A stretch of 64,000 bases of DNA from Panacagrimonas sp052389915 (lineage in GTDB: Bacteria; Pseudomonadota; Gammaproteobacteria; Nevskiales; Nevskiaceae), in NCBI GenBank assembly GCA_052389915.1, contig JBQTHL010000032.1:29075-93074 (forward strand), read 5' to 3'. The number at the start of each line of letters is the position of its first letter. The first letter of the stretch is position 1. The position numbers and the translations under genes are program-made. The notes below the pieces were generated by a model. The model searched no databases and was not told the origin of the DNA. It worked only from the letters and a program-made list of their open reading frames with translations. Below are positions 30,474 through 38,336 of this stretch, piece by piece.

Positions 30474-32315
30474 ATGAACGCCCATAACCCGAATCCGTTT
30501 CATCCCCTCACCGGCACCACCCTGAGCGGCGCGGACACCGTCGTCCAGGTGCTCGCGGACGAAGGCGTGGACGTAATTTTCGGTTATTCCGGCGGCGCCA
30601 TCCTGCCGACCTACGACGCGGTGTTCCGCTTCAACGAGCTGCATCGCAACGCGGCCGGCGCGGAGCCCATGCCGCTGATCGTGCCGGCCAACGAGCAGGC
30701 CGCGGGCTTCATGGCGGCAGGTTACGCGCGGGCTTCGGGCAAGGTCGGTGTGTGCCTGGTCACTTCCGGCCCCGGCGCGACCAACACCGTGACGCCGGTG
30801 CGCGACTGCATGGCGGATTCCATTGCCATCGTCGTGATCTGCGGCCAGGTGCCGACCGCGGCCATCGGCTCCGACGGTTTCCAGGAAGCGCCCGTCAGCA
30901 CGATCATGGGTTCGGCCGCGAAGCACGTGTTTCTGGTGACCGACGCGAGCAAGCTCGAAGCAACCATGCGCACGGCCTTCGAGATCGCGCGCACCGGCCG
31001 GCCCGGCCCGGTCGTGGTGGACATTCCCAAGGACGTGCAGAACTGGTCGGGCAAGTTCGTCGGCCAGGGTGTGCTGCCGATTCCGGGCTACCGTGCGCGA
31101 CTCAAGCAAGTCACTTCCAACCAGCTTGGAGCAGCGGGCGCGGGGCAGTTCTTCGAGATGCTGCGCCAAGCGAAGCGGCCGCTGATTTACGCCGGTGGCG
31201 GCGTCATCAACGGCGAGGCCTCGACCGAATTGCGCGCGCTGGCGAATGCCTTCGGCATTCCGGTGACGACCACCTTGATGGGCATCGGCGCGTACGACAC
31301 GACGGCGGCGCTGTCGCTGCAAATGCTGGGCATGCACGGCACCGCGTTTGCCAACTACGCGGTCGAAGATTGCGACTTCCTGATTGCCGTCGGCGCACGT
31401 TTCGACGATCGCGTCGCCGGCGTGCCGGCCAAGTTCGCGCGCGGTGCGCGCCACATCGCGCACCTGGACGTGGACCCGGCGGAAATCGGCAAGGTCAAGC
31501 CCGCGGACTGGCATCACGTCGGCGATCTGCGCCAAGCTTTGAGCGCCCTCACCAGTTATGGTCAGAACCGCGGCTTCAAGGCGGATTACTCGATCTGGCA
31601 AGCGCACATCGCCAAGCTCAAGCAAGCGCACGCGATGAACTACGAGCGCGGCGGCGACTACATCCAGCCGCACGCCGTGATCGAGGAGCTCAACAAGCTC
31701 ACGCAGGGCACGGCCGTGGTGTCCACCGGTGTCGGCCAGCACCAGATGTGGGCCGCGCAGTATTTCGATTTCAAGGAGCCGCGGCTGTGGCTCACCTCGG
31801 GTTCGATGGGCACGATGGGCTTCGGCCTGCCGGCGGCCATCGGCGCGGCGTTTGCGCGCAAGGACCGCATCGTCATCGACATCGACGGCGACGCCTCCAT
31901 CCGCATGAATCTCGGCGAACTGGAAACCGCGACCACCTACAACCTGCCGGTCAAGATCGTCGTGCTCAATAATTTTGGCGACGGCATGGTCAAGCAGTGG
32001 CAGCGCCTGTTCTTTGCCTCGCGCTACTCGGGCTCGGACAAGAGCCTGCACCGCAAGGACTTCGTCAAGGCCGCCGAGGCCGACGGCTTCGCGTTCGCGC
32101 GCAAGGTCGAGAAGAAGGCGGACCTCGCGTCCGTGGTAAAGGCGTTCATCGACTTCCCCGGCCCCGCCTTCCTCGAAGTCATCATCGACCCGATGGCCTC
32201 GGTGTACCCGATGGTCGGCCCCGGCATGAGCTACGACCAGATGATTACCGGCGACTGGATTCCGGCGCGGACCTCTGCAGCGGTCGAGAGCAGCGACAAG
32301 GCCGATCTGTTCTAG
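30474..32315 (+). CDS. ilvB: Acetolactate synthase large subunit (biosynthetic)
   Basis: 613 residues. The N-terminal TPP-binding domain has FGYSGGAILPTYDAVFRF, NEQAAGFMAAGYARASGKVG (catalytic Glu) and VTSGPGATNTVTPVRDCMAD. The middle FAD/decarboxylase domain includes DDRVAGVPAKFARGARH, and the C-terminal domain carries GSMGTMGFGLPAAIGAAFAR and the TPP/Mg motif IDIDGDASIRMNLGELETAT with NNFGDGMVKQWQ. It forms acetolactate from two pyruvates, or acetohydroxybutyrate with oxobutyrate. Its partner ilvN lies on the opposite strand immediately upstream. A REP-like element follows its stop. Confidence 0.96.
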   Translation: MNAHNPNPFHPLTGTTLSGADTVVQVLADEGVDVIFGYSGGAILPTYDAVFRFNELHRNAAGAEPMPLIVPANEQAAGFMAAGYARASGKVGVCLVTSGPGATNTVTPVRDCMADSIAIVVICGQVPTAAIGSDGFQEAPVSTIMGSAAKHVFLVTDASKLEATMRTAFEIARTGRPGPVVVDIPKDVQNWSGKFVGQGVLPIPGYRARLKQVTSNQLGAAGAGQFFEMLRQAKRPLIYAGGGVINGEASTELRALANAFGIPVTTTLMGIGAYDTTAALSLQMLGMHGTAFANYAVEDCDFLIAVGARFDDRVAGVPAKFARGARHIAHLDVDPAEIGKVKPADWHHVGDLRQALSALTSYGQNRGFKADYSIWQAHIAKLKQAHAMNYERGGDYIQPHAVIEELNKLTQGTAVVSTGVGQHQMWAAQYFDFKEPRLWLTSGSMGTMGFGLPAAIGAAFARKDRIVIDIDGDASIRMNLGELETATTYNLPVKIVVLNNFGDGMVKQWQRLFFASRYSGSDKSLHRKDFVKAAEADGFAFARKVEKKADLASVVKAFIDFPGPAFLEVIIDPMASVYPMVGPGMSYDQMITGDWIPARTSAAVESSDKADLF

Positions 32316-32330
32316 GGTCGCCCACATAAC

Positions 32331-32398
32331 GTCGCCCCGGGCGAAAGCCGGGGTCCAGAGCTTCGAAAGCGCTGGATACCGGCTTTCGCCGGTATGAC
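32331..32398. repeat. Twin-hairpin intergenic repeat
   Basis: Two short hairpins, GCCCCGGGCGAAAGCCGGGG and TACCGGCTTTCGCCGGTA, flank a central GTCCAGAGC...GCTGGAT segment. The arrangement is that of the very widespread proteobacterial repeat with 'GCGAAAGC' hairpins and a CCAG/CTGG core. It lies between ilvB and the crotonase gene and could act as a transcript stabiliser or terminator. Confidence 0.75.
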
Positions 32399-32504
32399 GA
32401 AACGAATCTGTGCATGGCTCCTAGCGGTGATCACGGTTGCAGGGATTACCCGCGAGGCTTCGCTAGAATCAGGCTCTGCTCCTATCCATGACCCGGTGAA
32501 TGCC

Positions 32505-33287
32505 ATGTCCGAAGCTGCCGCCTCCCCAGTGCTCGTCACGCGCACCGACAGCGTGCTTACGCTGCGCCTGAACCGCGCAGACAAGAAGAACTCCGTTACT
32601 CAGACCATGTACTCGGCCTTGGCCGAGGCCCTGAATGCGGCTGCGACGGATCCCGGCGTGCGTGTCGCGATTATTGCCGGAGCGCCCGGAGCGTTTTGCG
32701 CCGGCAACGACTTGATGGATTTCATGAAGACGCCGAACGGCAGCGGCGATTCGCCGGTGATCCAGTTCATGAACGCGCTGGCCACGTTCCCCAAACCCGT
32801 GATTGCCGCCGTCAACGGCGTGGCCGTCGGCGTCGGCGTCACCATGCTGCTGCACTGCGACCTGATCTATGCGGGAGAGAACGCGCGCTTCCAGATGCCG
32901 TTCGTCAACATCGGCATCGTGCCGGAGTACGCCTCGACGTATTTGATGCCGCGCATCATGGGCCACGCGCGCGCGATGGAACTGGCGCTGTTCGGAGAGC
33001 CGTTCACCGCTTCGCACGCGAAGGAATGTGGTTTGGTCAACGAGGTGTTGGCGGACGACAAGGTCGAGGCGCGCGCGCTGGAGCGCGCGACCAAGCTCGC
33101 GCAGCAGCCGCCCAATGCGCTGCGCACGACCAAGCACCTGATGAAGCGCTGGACCGCCGCCACGGTCGTGGAAGCCATTCCGCTGGAGGCATTCCACTTC
33201 GCGCCGATGCTGACGCAGCCGGAAGCCAGGGAAGCCATCGGCGCGTTCCTGGAAAAGCGCAAGCCCGATTTTTCGCGCTTCAGCTAG
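32505..33287 (+). CDS. Enoyl-CoA hydratase/isomerase family protein (crotonase)
   Basis: 260 residues from ATG 32505; the longer frame from 32394 begins inside the REP-like repeat and is rejected. Crotonase features: VLTLRLNRADKKNSVTQTMY, VAIIAGAPGAFCAGNDLMDF (oxyanion-hole glycine), KPVIAAVNGVAVGVGVTMLL (second oxyanion segment) and VPEYASTYLMPRIMGHARAM in the active-site region, where Glu at PEYAS corresponds to a catalytic acidic position. Such proteins hydrate enoyl-CoA or isomerise double bonds in fatty acid or aromatic degradation. The electron-transfer flavoprotein genes lie just downstream on the other strand, consistent with beta-oxidation. The precise substrate cannot be inferred. 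Confidence 0.9.
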   Translation: MSEAAASPVLVTRTDSVLTLRLNRADKKNSVTQTMYSALAEALNAAATDPGVRVAIIAGAPGAFCAGNDLMDFMKTPNGSGDSPVIQFMNALATFPKPVIAAVNGVAVGVGVTMLLHCDLIYAGENARFQMPFVNIGIVPEYASTYLMPRIMGHARAMELALFGEPFTASHAKECGLVNEVLADDKVEARALERATKLAQQPPNALRTTKHLMKRWTAATVVEAIPLEAFHFAPMLTQPEAREAIGAFLEKRKPDFSRFS

Positions 33288-33289
33288 AC

Positions 33290-33414
33290 AGCAGCCGTTA
33301 GCCGTTAGCCGTTAGCCGTTAGCCGTTAGCCGTTAGCCGTTAGCCGTTAGCCGTTAGCGGCAAGGCTAACGGCTAAAGCTTGCGCAGCAAGCGTCCTAAC
33401 GCCTAACGGCTGCT
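33290..33414. repeat. Tandem heptamer array (AGCCGTT x9) with inverted ends
   Basis: Nine perfect head-to-tail copies of AGCCGTT occupy 33293-33355. The outer ends of the element are AGCAGCCGTTAG (33290-33301) and its complement CTAACGGCTGCT (33403-33414), so the array is one arm of a palindrome whose other arm has not expanded. It fills the gap between the convergent crotonase and etfA genes exactly up to the etfA stop codon. Confidence 0.9.
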
Positions 33415-34350
33415 TTAGAGCTTCGACGTCAGCTCCGGCACGAGCGTGAACAAATCACCGACCAAGCCGAAATCCGCGACCTCGAAGATCGGTGCCTCGG
33501 AATCCTTGTTGATGGCCACGATGGTGCGCGCGTCCTTGATGCCGGCCAGATGCTGGATTGCGCCCGAGATGCCGATGGCGATGTACAGCTCCGGTGCGAT
33601 GATCTTGCCGGTCTGGCCGACCTGCATGTCGTTCGGCACATAGCCCGAATCCACCGCAGCGCGCGAGGCGCCGACACCGGCCTTCAGCTTGTCGGCGAGG
33701 TCGTAAATGATCTTGAAGTTGTCGCTGCTCGCGAGCGCGCGGCCGCCGGAAACGACGCGGTTGGCGGACTGCAACTCGGGACGCTCGGACTTCTGCGCGG
33801 CCAGGGACACGAAGCGCGTGTGCGTGGGCAGCGTGGCGGTGACGCTCGCCGATTCAACCGGCGCGCTGTTGCCGCCTGCCGCGGCCTGGAACGAGGCCAG
33901 ACGCACGGTGCCGAGTATCAGCGGGCTTGCCGGCGCATCCACCGTGCAGATCGCGTTGCCAGCGTAGATCGGGCGATCAAACGAGGTCGCCGAGTGCACG
34001 TGCATGATGTCGCTAACCTGCTGCACGTCGAGCTTGGCGGCCACTCTCGGCGCGAGGTCCTTGCCGAACGTGGTGCCGGGAAACAGCACGTGGCTGTAGC
34101 CCTGGGCCAGTTCCACGATCTGCGGCGCGAGCGTCGCGGCGAGTGCGTGGTTGTTGGCAGCGTTATCGACCTTCAGCACCTTGGTCACGCCGGCAATCTG
34201 TGCGGCCTGGCCGGCCACTTCCGAACCATCGACGGCGAAGACGGCGACATGCACGTCGCCACCGATCTGGCTGGCGACGGAAACGGTCTTGGAGACGGCG
34301 GCGCTCAGCTTGCCGTCGGCGTGTTCTGCAATGACGAGAATTTTGGACAT
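33415..34350 (-). CDS. etfA: Electron transfer flavoprotein alpha subunit
   Basis: 311 residues. The N-terminal half (ILVIAEHADGKLSAAVSKTV; HVLFPGTTFGKDLAPRVAAK) is the ETF fold. The C-terminal FAD domain carries VVSGGRALASSDNFKIIYDL, GVGASRAAVDSGYVPNDMQV, GQTGKIIAPELYIAIGISGA and IQHLAGIKDARTIVAINKD, which match the EtfA signature. With EtfB it accepts electrons from acyl-CoA dehydrogenases and passes them to ETF-quinone oxidoreductase, encoded upstream in the same run. A REP doublet fills the gap to etfB. The 3' end abuts the heptamer array. Confidence 0.96.
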   Translation of the reverse strand: MSKILVIAEHADGKLSAAVSKTVSVASQIGGDVHVAVFAVDGSEVAGQAAQIAGVTKVLKVDNAANNHALAATLAPQIVELAQGYSHVLFPGTTFGKDLAPRVAAKLDVQQVSDIMHVHSATSFDRPIYAGNAICTVDAPASPLILGTVRLASFQAAAGGNSAPVESASVTATLPTHTRFVSLAAQKSERPELQSANRVVSGGRALASSDNFKIIYDLADKLKAGVGASRAAVDSGYVPNDMQVGQTGKIIAPELYIAIGISGAIQHLAGIKDARTIVAINKDSEAPIFEVADFGLVGDLFTLVPELTSKL

Positions 34351-34363
34351 GTGATTTTTCCTT

Positions 34364-34454
34364 GTAGGGCGGGTTAGGCGCGGCTTCTTGCGCCGTAACC
34401 CGCCGTTCGCGGAAGGCGGGTTACGCGGCGAAAAGCGCCGCTAACCCGCCCTAC
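34364..34454. repeat. REP doublet (GTAGGGCGGGTTA family) between etfB and etfA
   Basis: A 91-bp element with 14-bp terminal inverted repeats GTAGGGCGGGTTAG / CTAACCCGCCCTAC, made of two hairpins each with GCGGGTTA/TAACCCGC arms. The same family is at 35236-35328 and a diverged copy lies inside ribD at 42467-42533. It fills almost the whole intergenic gap. Confidence 0.9.
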
Positions 34455-34462
34455 GAGTTGAT

Positions 34463-35209
34463 TTAGACGAGGCCCTTGGCCCGGAGCGCAGCAACCAGCT
34501 CATCGACGGTCTTCACCACGATGCCCTTGGAGCGCTTGGGCGGCGCCGAGGTCTTGGTGGTCTTGAGGCCGGCGCCGGGTGTGACACCGAGGCTGGCGAA
34601 AGTCTCCGGCGCGATGACCTTCTTTTTGGCCTTCATGATGTCCGGCAGCTTCAGGTAGCGCGGCTCGTTGAGGCGCAGATCGGCGGTGATGACCGCCGGC
34701 AGGTCCACTTCCAGCGTCTCCAGGCCGGCGTCGATTTCACGCGTGACCACGGCCTTGTTGCCGTCGATCTCGACCTTGGAGGCGAACGTCGCCTGCGGCA
34801 GGTCGAGCAGCGCGGCGATCATCTGGCCGGTCTGGTTGGCGTCGTCGTCGATGGCCTGCTTGCCGGCGATGAAGAGTTGCGCGCCTTCCTTTTTGAACAC
34901 GGCGGCGAGCGCCTTGGCCGCGGTCAACGGCTGGATTTCGCCTTCTTCCTTGACGTGTACCGCACGGTCGGCACCGAAGGCCAGCGCGGAGCGCAAGATC
35001 TCCTCACACTTCGCACCGCCGACGGTCACCGCGATGATCTCGGTGAGTTTGCCCTTCTCCTTCAGACGCATCGCTTCTTCCATAGCAATCTCGTCGAACG
35101 GATTCATCGAGTGCTTTACGCCCTCGGTTACCACACCCGAACCGTCGGGCTTGACCTGGATGCGGACGTTGTAATCCACCGCTCTTTTGACGCTGACCAA
35201 TGCTTTCAT
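34463..35209 (-). CDS. etfB: Electron transfer flavoprotein beta subunit
   Basis: 248 residues. It opens MKALVSVKRAVDYNVRIQVK and carries MNPFDEIAMEEAMRLKEKGK, then DDDANQTGQMIAALLDLPQA (AMP-binding region) and the EtfB signature VTREIDAGLETLEVDLPAVI with TADLRLNEPRYLKLPDIMKA. EtfB binds AMP and forms a heterodimer with EtfA to carry electrons from flavoprotein dehydrogenases. It lies between ETF-QO and etfA on the same strand, separated from each by a GTAGGG-type palindromic repeat. Confidence 0.96.
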   Translation of the reverse strand: MKALVSVKRAVDYNVRIQVKPDGSGVVTEGVKHSMNPFDEIAMEEAMRLKEKGKLTEIIAVTVGGAKCEEILRSALAFGADRAVHVKEEGEIQPLTAAKALAAVFKKEGAQLFIAGKQAIDDDANQTGQMIAALLDLPQATFASKVEIDGNKAVVTREIDAGLETLEVDLPAVITADLRLNEPRYLKLPDIMKAKKKVIAPETFASLGVTPGAGLKTTKTSAPPKRSKGIVVKTVDELVAALRAKGLV

Positions 35210-35235
35210 CGTTCCCTCTTCCCTCGGTTGATTTC

Positions 35236-35328
35236 GTAGGGCGGGTTAGCGGCAGCTTTTGCCGCGTAACCCGCCACCCCGCGGAAGGCGGGTTACGGCG
35301 CGATATAGCCGCGCCTAACCCGCCCTAC
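35236..35328. repeat. REP doublet (GTAGGGCGGGTTA family) between the ETF-QO gene and etfB
   Basis: 93-bp element closely resembling the one at 34364. It starts GTAGGGCGGGTTAG and ends CTAACCCGCCCTAC, with two hairpins inside. Together the two elements occupy both gaps of the ETF operon. Confidence 0.9.
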
Positions 35329-35334
35329 AGTGGT

Positions 35335-36993
35335 TTACATGTTGGCGTAATTCGGTCCGCCCGAACCTTCCGGCGCCACCCAGGTGATGTTCTGGGCCGG
35401 ATCCTTGATGTCGCAGGTCTTGCAGTGCACGCAGTTCTGCGCGTTGATCTGGAAGCGCTTGGCGTCGCCCTCGCCCACCACCTCGTACACGCCGGCCGGG
35501 CAGTAGCGCTGCGCGGGCTCGTCGTACATCGGCAGGTTCTTGCCGATGGGAATGCTCGGATCGGCGAGCTTGAGGTGAACTGGCTGGTCTTCCTCGTGAT
35601 TCGTGCTGGAGATGAACACCGAGGACAGCTTGTCGAAGCTGAGTTTTCCGTCCGGCTTGGGGTAGGCAATTTTAGGCGACTCCGACGCCAGCTTCATCCC
35701 CACGTGGTCCGGCTTCATGTCGTGAAAGGTCCAGGGAAACTTGCCGCCGAACCAGTTCTGCTCGATGTAATTGATCGCGCCGCCGATGAAGATTCCAAAC
35801 TTGTGCAGGAACACGCCGAAGTTGCGGCTCTTGTACAACTCCTCATACACCCAGCTCTCCTTGAACTTGACCGGATAGGCCGTCAGTTCATCGCCGCCTT
35901 CGGAGCCGGCGAACAGCGCTTCGGCCGCGGCCTCGGCGGCGAGCATGCCGGTCTTCATCGCGGTGTGGCTGCCCTTGATCTTGGCAAAGTTGAGCGTGCC
36001 GGCGTCGTCGCCCAGCAGCACGCCGCCGGGGAACGTCAGCTTGGGCAGGGAATTGAGCCCGCCCTTGATCAGCGCACGTGCGCCGTAACCGGTGCGTGTG
36101 CCGCCTTCGAGATATTTGCGCACCACGGAGTGATGCTTGAAACGCTGAAACTCCTCGAACGGCGCGGTGTGCGGATTGGAGTAGGACAGCGGAACGATCA
36201 GGCCCACCAGCACTTGGTGGTTCTCGAAGTGATACAGGAAGGCGCCGCCCGGCGCGTCGCTGCCCAGAGGCCAGCCGGCGCCGTGAATCACCAGGCCCGG
36301 CTCGTGCTTCGCAGGATCGATGGTCCAGACTTCTTTGATGCCGATGCCGTAGTGCTGCGGGTCGCAACCCTTGTCCAGCGCGTAACGCTGAATCAGTCGC
36401 TTGCCCAGATGCCCGCGGCAACCCTCGGCAAAGAAGGTGTACTTGGCGCGCAGTTCCATGCCCGGCGTGAAGCTGCCTTCCTTGGGCTGGCCGTCGTGGC
36501 CGACGCCCATGTCGCCGATGGTCACGCCGCGAACGATGCCCTGCTCGTCAGTGATGGTTTCCTGTGCTGCGAAGCCGGGATAGACCTCGACACCCAGCGC
36601 CTCGGCCTGTTGACCCAGCCAGCGGCAGAGATTCCCGAGAGAGATGACGTAATTCCCCTCGTTGTGCATCGGCTTGGGGATGAACAGGCCCGGCGCCTTG
36701 ACGGCGCTGGTCTGGCTCAGGAAGAAGTACACCTCGTCGCGGGTGACCGGCACGTTCAATGGCGCGCCGTCGGCCTTCCAGTTGGGGAACAGTTCGTTCA
36801 GCGCACGCGGCTCGAACACCGCGCCAGAAAGGATATGGGCACCGACTTCCGAGCCCTTCTCGACCAGGCAGACGCTGATCTCCTTGCCCGCCTCGGTCGC
36901 TTTCTGCTTGAGCCGACAAGCGGCCGCGAGGCCCGCGGGGCCGCCGCCAACGATGACGACGTCGTATTCCATCACGTCGCGTTCGATCTGCAT
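35335..36993 (-). CDS. Electron transfer flavoprotein-ubiquinone oxidoreductase
   Basis: 552 residues. The FAD-binding N-terminus reads YDVVIVGGGPAGLAAACRLK (about 9-28). Middle segments include ILSGAVFEPRALNELFPNWK, FAEGCRGHLGKRLIQRYALD and GGVLLGDDAGTLNFAKIKGS. The C-terminal ferredoxin-like domain holds 4Fe-4S cysteines in RYCPAGVYEV and NCVHCKTCDIKDP. The enzyme takes electrons from ETF and reduces ubiquinone at the inner membrane, linking fatty-acid and amino-acid oxidation to respiration. It heads the minus-strand run followed by etfB and etfA. Confidence 0.96.
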   Translation of the reverse strand: MQIERDVMEYDVVIVGGGPAGLAAACRLKQKATEAGKEISVCLVEKGSEVGAHILSGAVFEPRALNELFPNWKADGAPLNVPVTRDEVYFFLSQTSAVKAPGLFIPKPMHNEGNYVISLGNLCRWLGQQAEALGVEVYPGFAAQETITDEQGIVRGVTIGDMGVGHDGQPKEGSFTPGMELRAKYTFFAEGCRGHLGKRLIQRYALDKGCDPQHYGIGIKEVWTIDPAKHEPGLVIHGAGWPLGSDAPGGAFLYHFENHQVLVGLIVPLSYSNPHTAPFEEFQRFKHHSVVRKYLEGGTRTGYGARALIKGGLNSLPKLTFPGGVLLGDDAGTLNFAKIKGSHTAMKTGMLAAEAAAEALFAGSEGGDELTAYPVKFKESWVYEELYKSRNFGVFLHKFGIFIGGAINYIEQNWFGGKFPWTFHDMKPDHVGMKLASESPKIAYPKPDGKLSFDKLSSVFISSTNHEEDQPVHLKLADPSIPIGKNLPMYDEPAQRYCPAGVYEVVGEGDAKRFQINAQNCVHCKTCDIKDPAQNITWVAPEGSGGPNYANM

Positions 36994-37092
36994 CTGGGGG
37001 ATTCGCCTGGATGATGAGAGAGGGTTACATGACCCGGACGGTCATGCGGCAGTGCGTCATTTTACGGCCGAGCGGGCCGCAATGCGACCGAC

Positions 37093-37809
37093 CTACGCGC
37101 CGGACGGGTCCGCCGGCTTCGACAAATCGGCGCTCTCCCTGGCCTGGTACTTGGCACGCTCGGCGAGAATCAGGCCGACGATGCGCGTGCGCAGTTCCGC
37201 CAGGTCGCAGGGCTCGTGCACGGAAATGTTGAGATGCCGGATCAGGCCGTCGGCCAGGCTGTAAATCCAGCCGTGCACTGTCAGCTCCTGGCCGCGTGCC
37301 CAGGCATCGAGCACGGTGGCGCTGGTGCAGACGTTGAGCGCCTGTTCCATCACGTTGAGCTCGCCCAGTAGCGATTCGCGCCGCTGCTCGTTGGGTTCGG
37401 CGTCCAGCAGGTGCTGGTGCTGGGCGGCCACATCGCGCACATGACCGAGCCAGTAATCGGAAATCCCACCCGAGCGCGAGCGGTCCAGCGCCGCATGCAC
37501 GCCGCTGCACCCGTAGTGCCCCACCACCATGATGTGCTTGATCTTGATGCGCTCGACCGCGAACTGGATGACCGACTGGCAGTTGATGTCGGAATGCGCG
37601 ACGACGTTCGCCACATTGCGGTGCACGAACACCTCGCCCGGCGGCATGTCCACGATCTCGTTGGCCGGCACGCGCGAATCCGAGCAGCCGATCCAGAGAT
37701 AGTCCGGTTTCTGCACGCGCTCCAAGCGCTTGAAAAAATCCGGGTCGCGCGCAACCGAGCGCGCGGCCCAGGCGGAATTCTTGTCGAGCAAGCGCTGAAG
37801 GTCTTCCAT
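37093..37809 (-). CDS. can: Beta-class carbonic anhydrase
   Basis: 238 residues from ATG 37809. The zinc ligands and catalytic dyad occur at positions matching E. coli Can: Cys42, Asp44 and Arg46 in GCSDSRVPAN, and His98 and Cys101 in VVGHYGCSGV. The enzyme interconverts CO2 and bicarbonate in the cytoplasm, supplying bicarbonate for carboxylases. It starts 5 bp after the pgpA stop, so it is at the tail of the long rib-nusB-thiL-pgpA run. A longer frame upstream (to 38370) reads through pgpA in another frame and is rejected. Confidence 0.95.
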   Translation of the reverse strand: MEDLQRLLDKNSAWAARSVARDPDFFKRLERVQKPDYLWIGCSDSRVPANEIVDMPPGEVFVHRNVANVVAHSDINCQSVIQFAVERIKIKHIMVVGHYGCSGVHAALDRSRSGGISDYWLGHVRDVAAQHQHLLDAEPNEQRRESLLGELNVMEQALNVCTSATVLDAWARGQELTVHGWIYSLADGLIRHLNISVHEPCDLAELRTRIVGLILAERAKYQARESADLSKPADPSGA

Positions 37810-37814
37810 ATCGA

Positions 37815-38336
37815 TCAGATGATTAGCCCCAGTCCCCACAGCGCCGCACCGGCCGCTGCCCCCGCAAACGCGTCGTCCAGCATGATGCCCAATCCACCAT
37901 GCACGTGGCGATCCACCACGCGGATCGGCCAAGGCTTGAGGATATCGAAGAAGCGGAACAGCGCGAAGGCCGCGAGCATCTGCAGGACCGGATGCCAGGC
38001 CGGACCGTTCAGTCCCGGCAGCAGCGCGATGCAGGTGATGAGGAACCCCACGATCTCGTCGAACACGAAACCGGGATAGTCGTGCACTTGAAGCAGGCGC
38101 GAACTGGCGCCGCAGACCCAGCAACCGAAACCGAACAGAAACACGACCACGGCCGCGTAGACCTGCCAGGGCAACCAGGCCAGCGCAAAGAAAAACGGGA
38201 TGCCGACCAGGGTGCCGAAGGTTCCCGGCGCCACGGGCGCGAGGCCGGCACCGAAGCCGAAAGCAAAGAGATGCTCGGGCGTGGTCAGAATCAGTCGCGC
38301 GGGCGGGCGCGGGATGTCGCGGCTCTTGGGATTCAC
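37815..38336 (-). CDS. pgpA: Phosphatidylglycerophosphatase A
   Basis: 173 residues with about four hydrophobic segments. Signature elements: FGFGAGLAPVAPGTFGTLVG near the N-terminus, HDYPGFVFDEIVGFLITCIA with the catalytic acidic residues, and FRFFDILKPWPIRVVDRHVH then GGLGIMLDDAFAG. PgpA removes the phosphate of phosphatidylglycerophosphate to give phosphatidylglycerol in the inner membrane. Its start overlaps the thiL stop by four bases (ATGA), the conserved thiL-pgpA coupling. Confidence 0.94.
   Translation of the reverse strand: MNPKSRDIPRPPARLILTTPEHLFAFGFGAGLAPVAPGTFGTLVGIPFFFALAWLPWQVYAAVVVFLFGFGCWVCGASSRLLQVHDYPGFVFDEIVGFLITCIALLPGLNGPAWHPVLQMLAAFALFRFFDILKPWPIRVVDRHVHGGLGIMLDDAFAGAAAGAALWGLGLII

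Noticed and set aside
30432..32327. A 631-codon minus-strand frame opposite ilvB
   Set aside because: Exact shadow of the ilvB codon pattern, with no family features.
33293..33355. Regular short repeats that might be a CRISPR array
   Set aside because: Heptamers are directly adjacent, with no spacers and no cas genes near.
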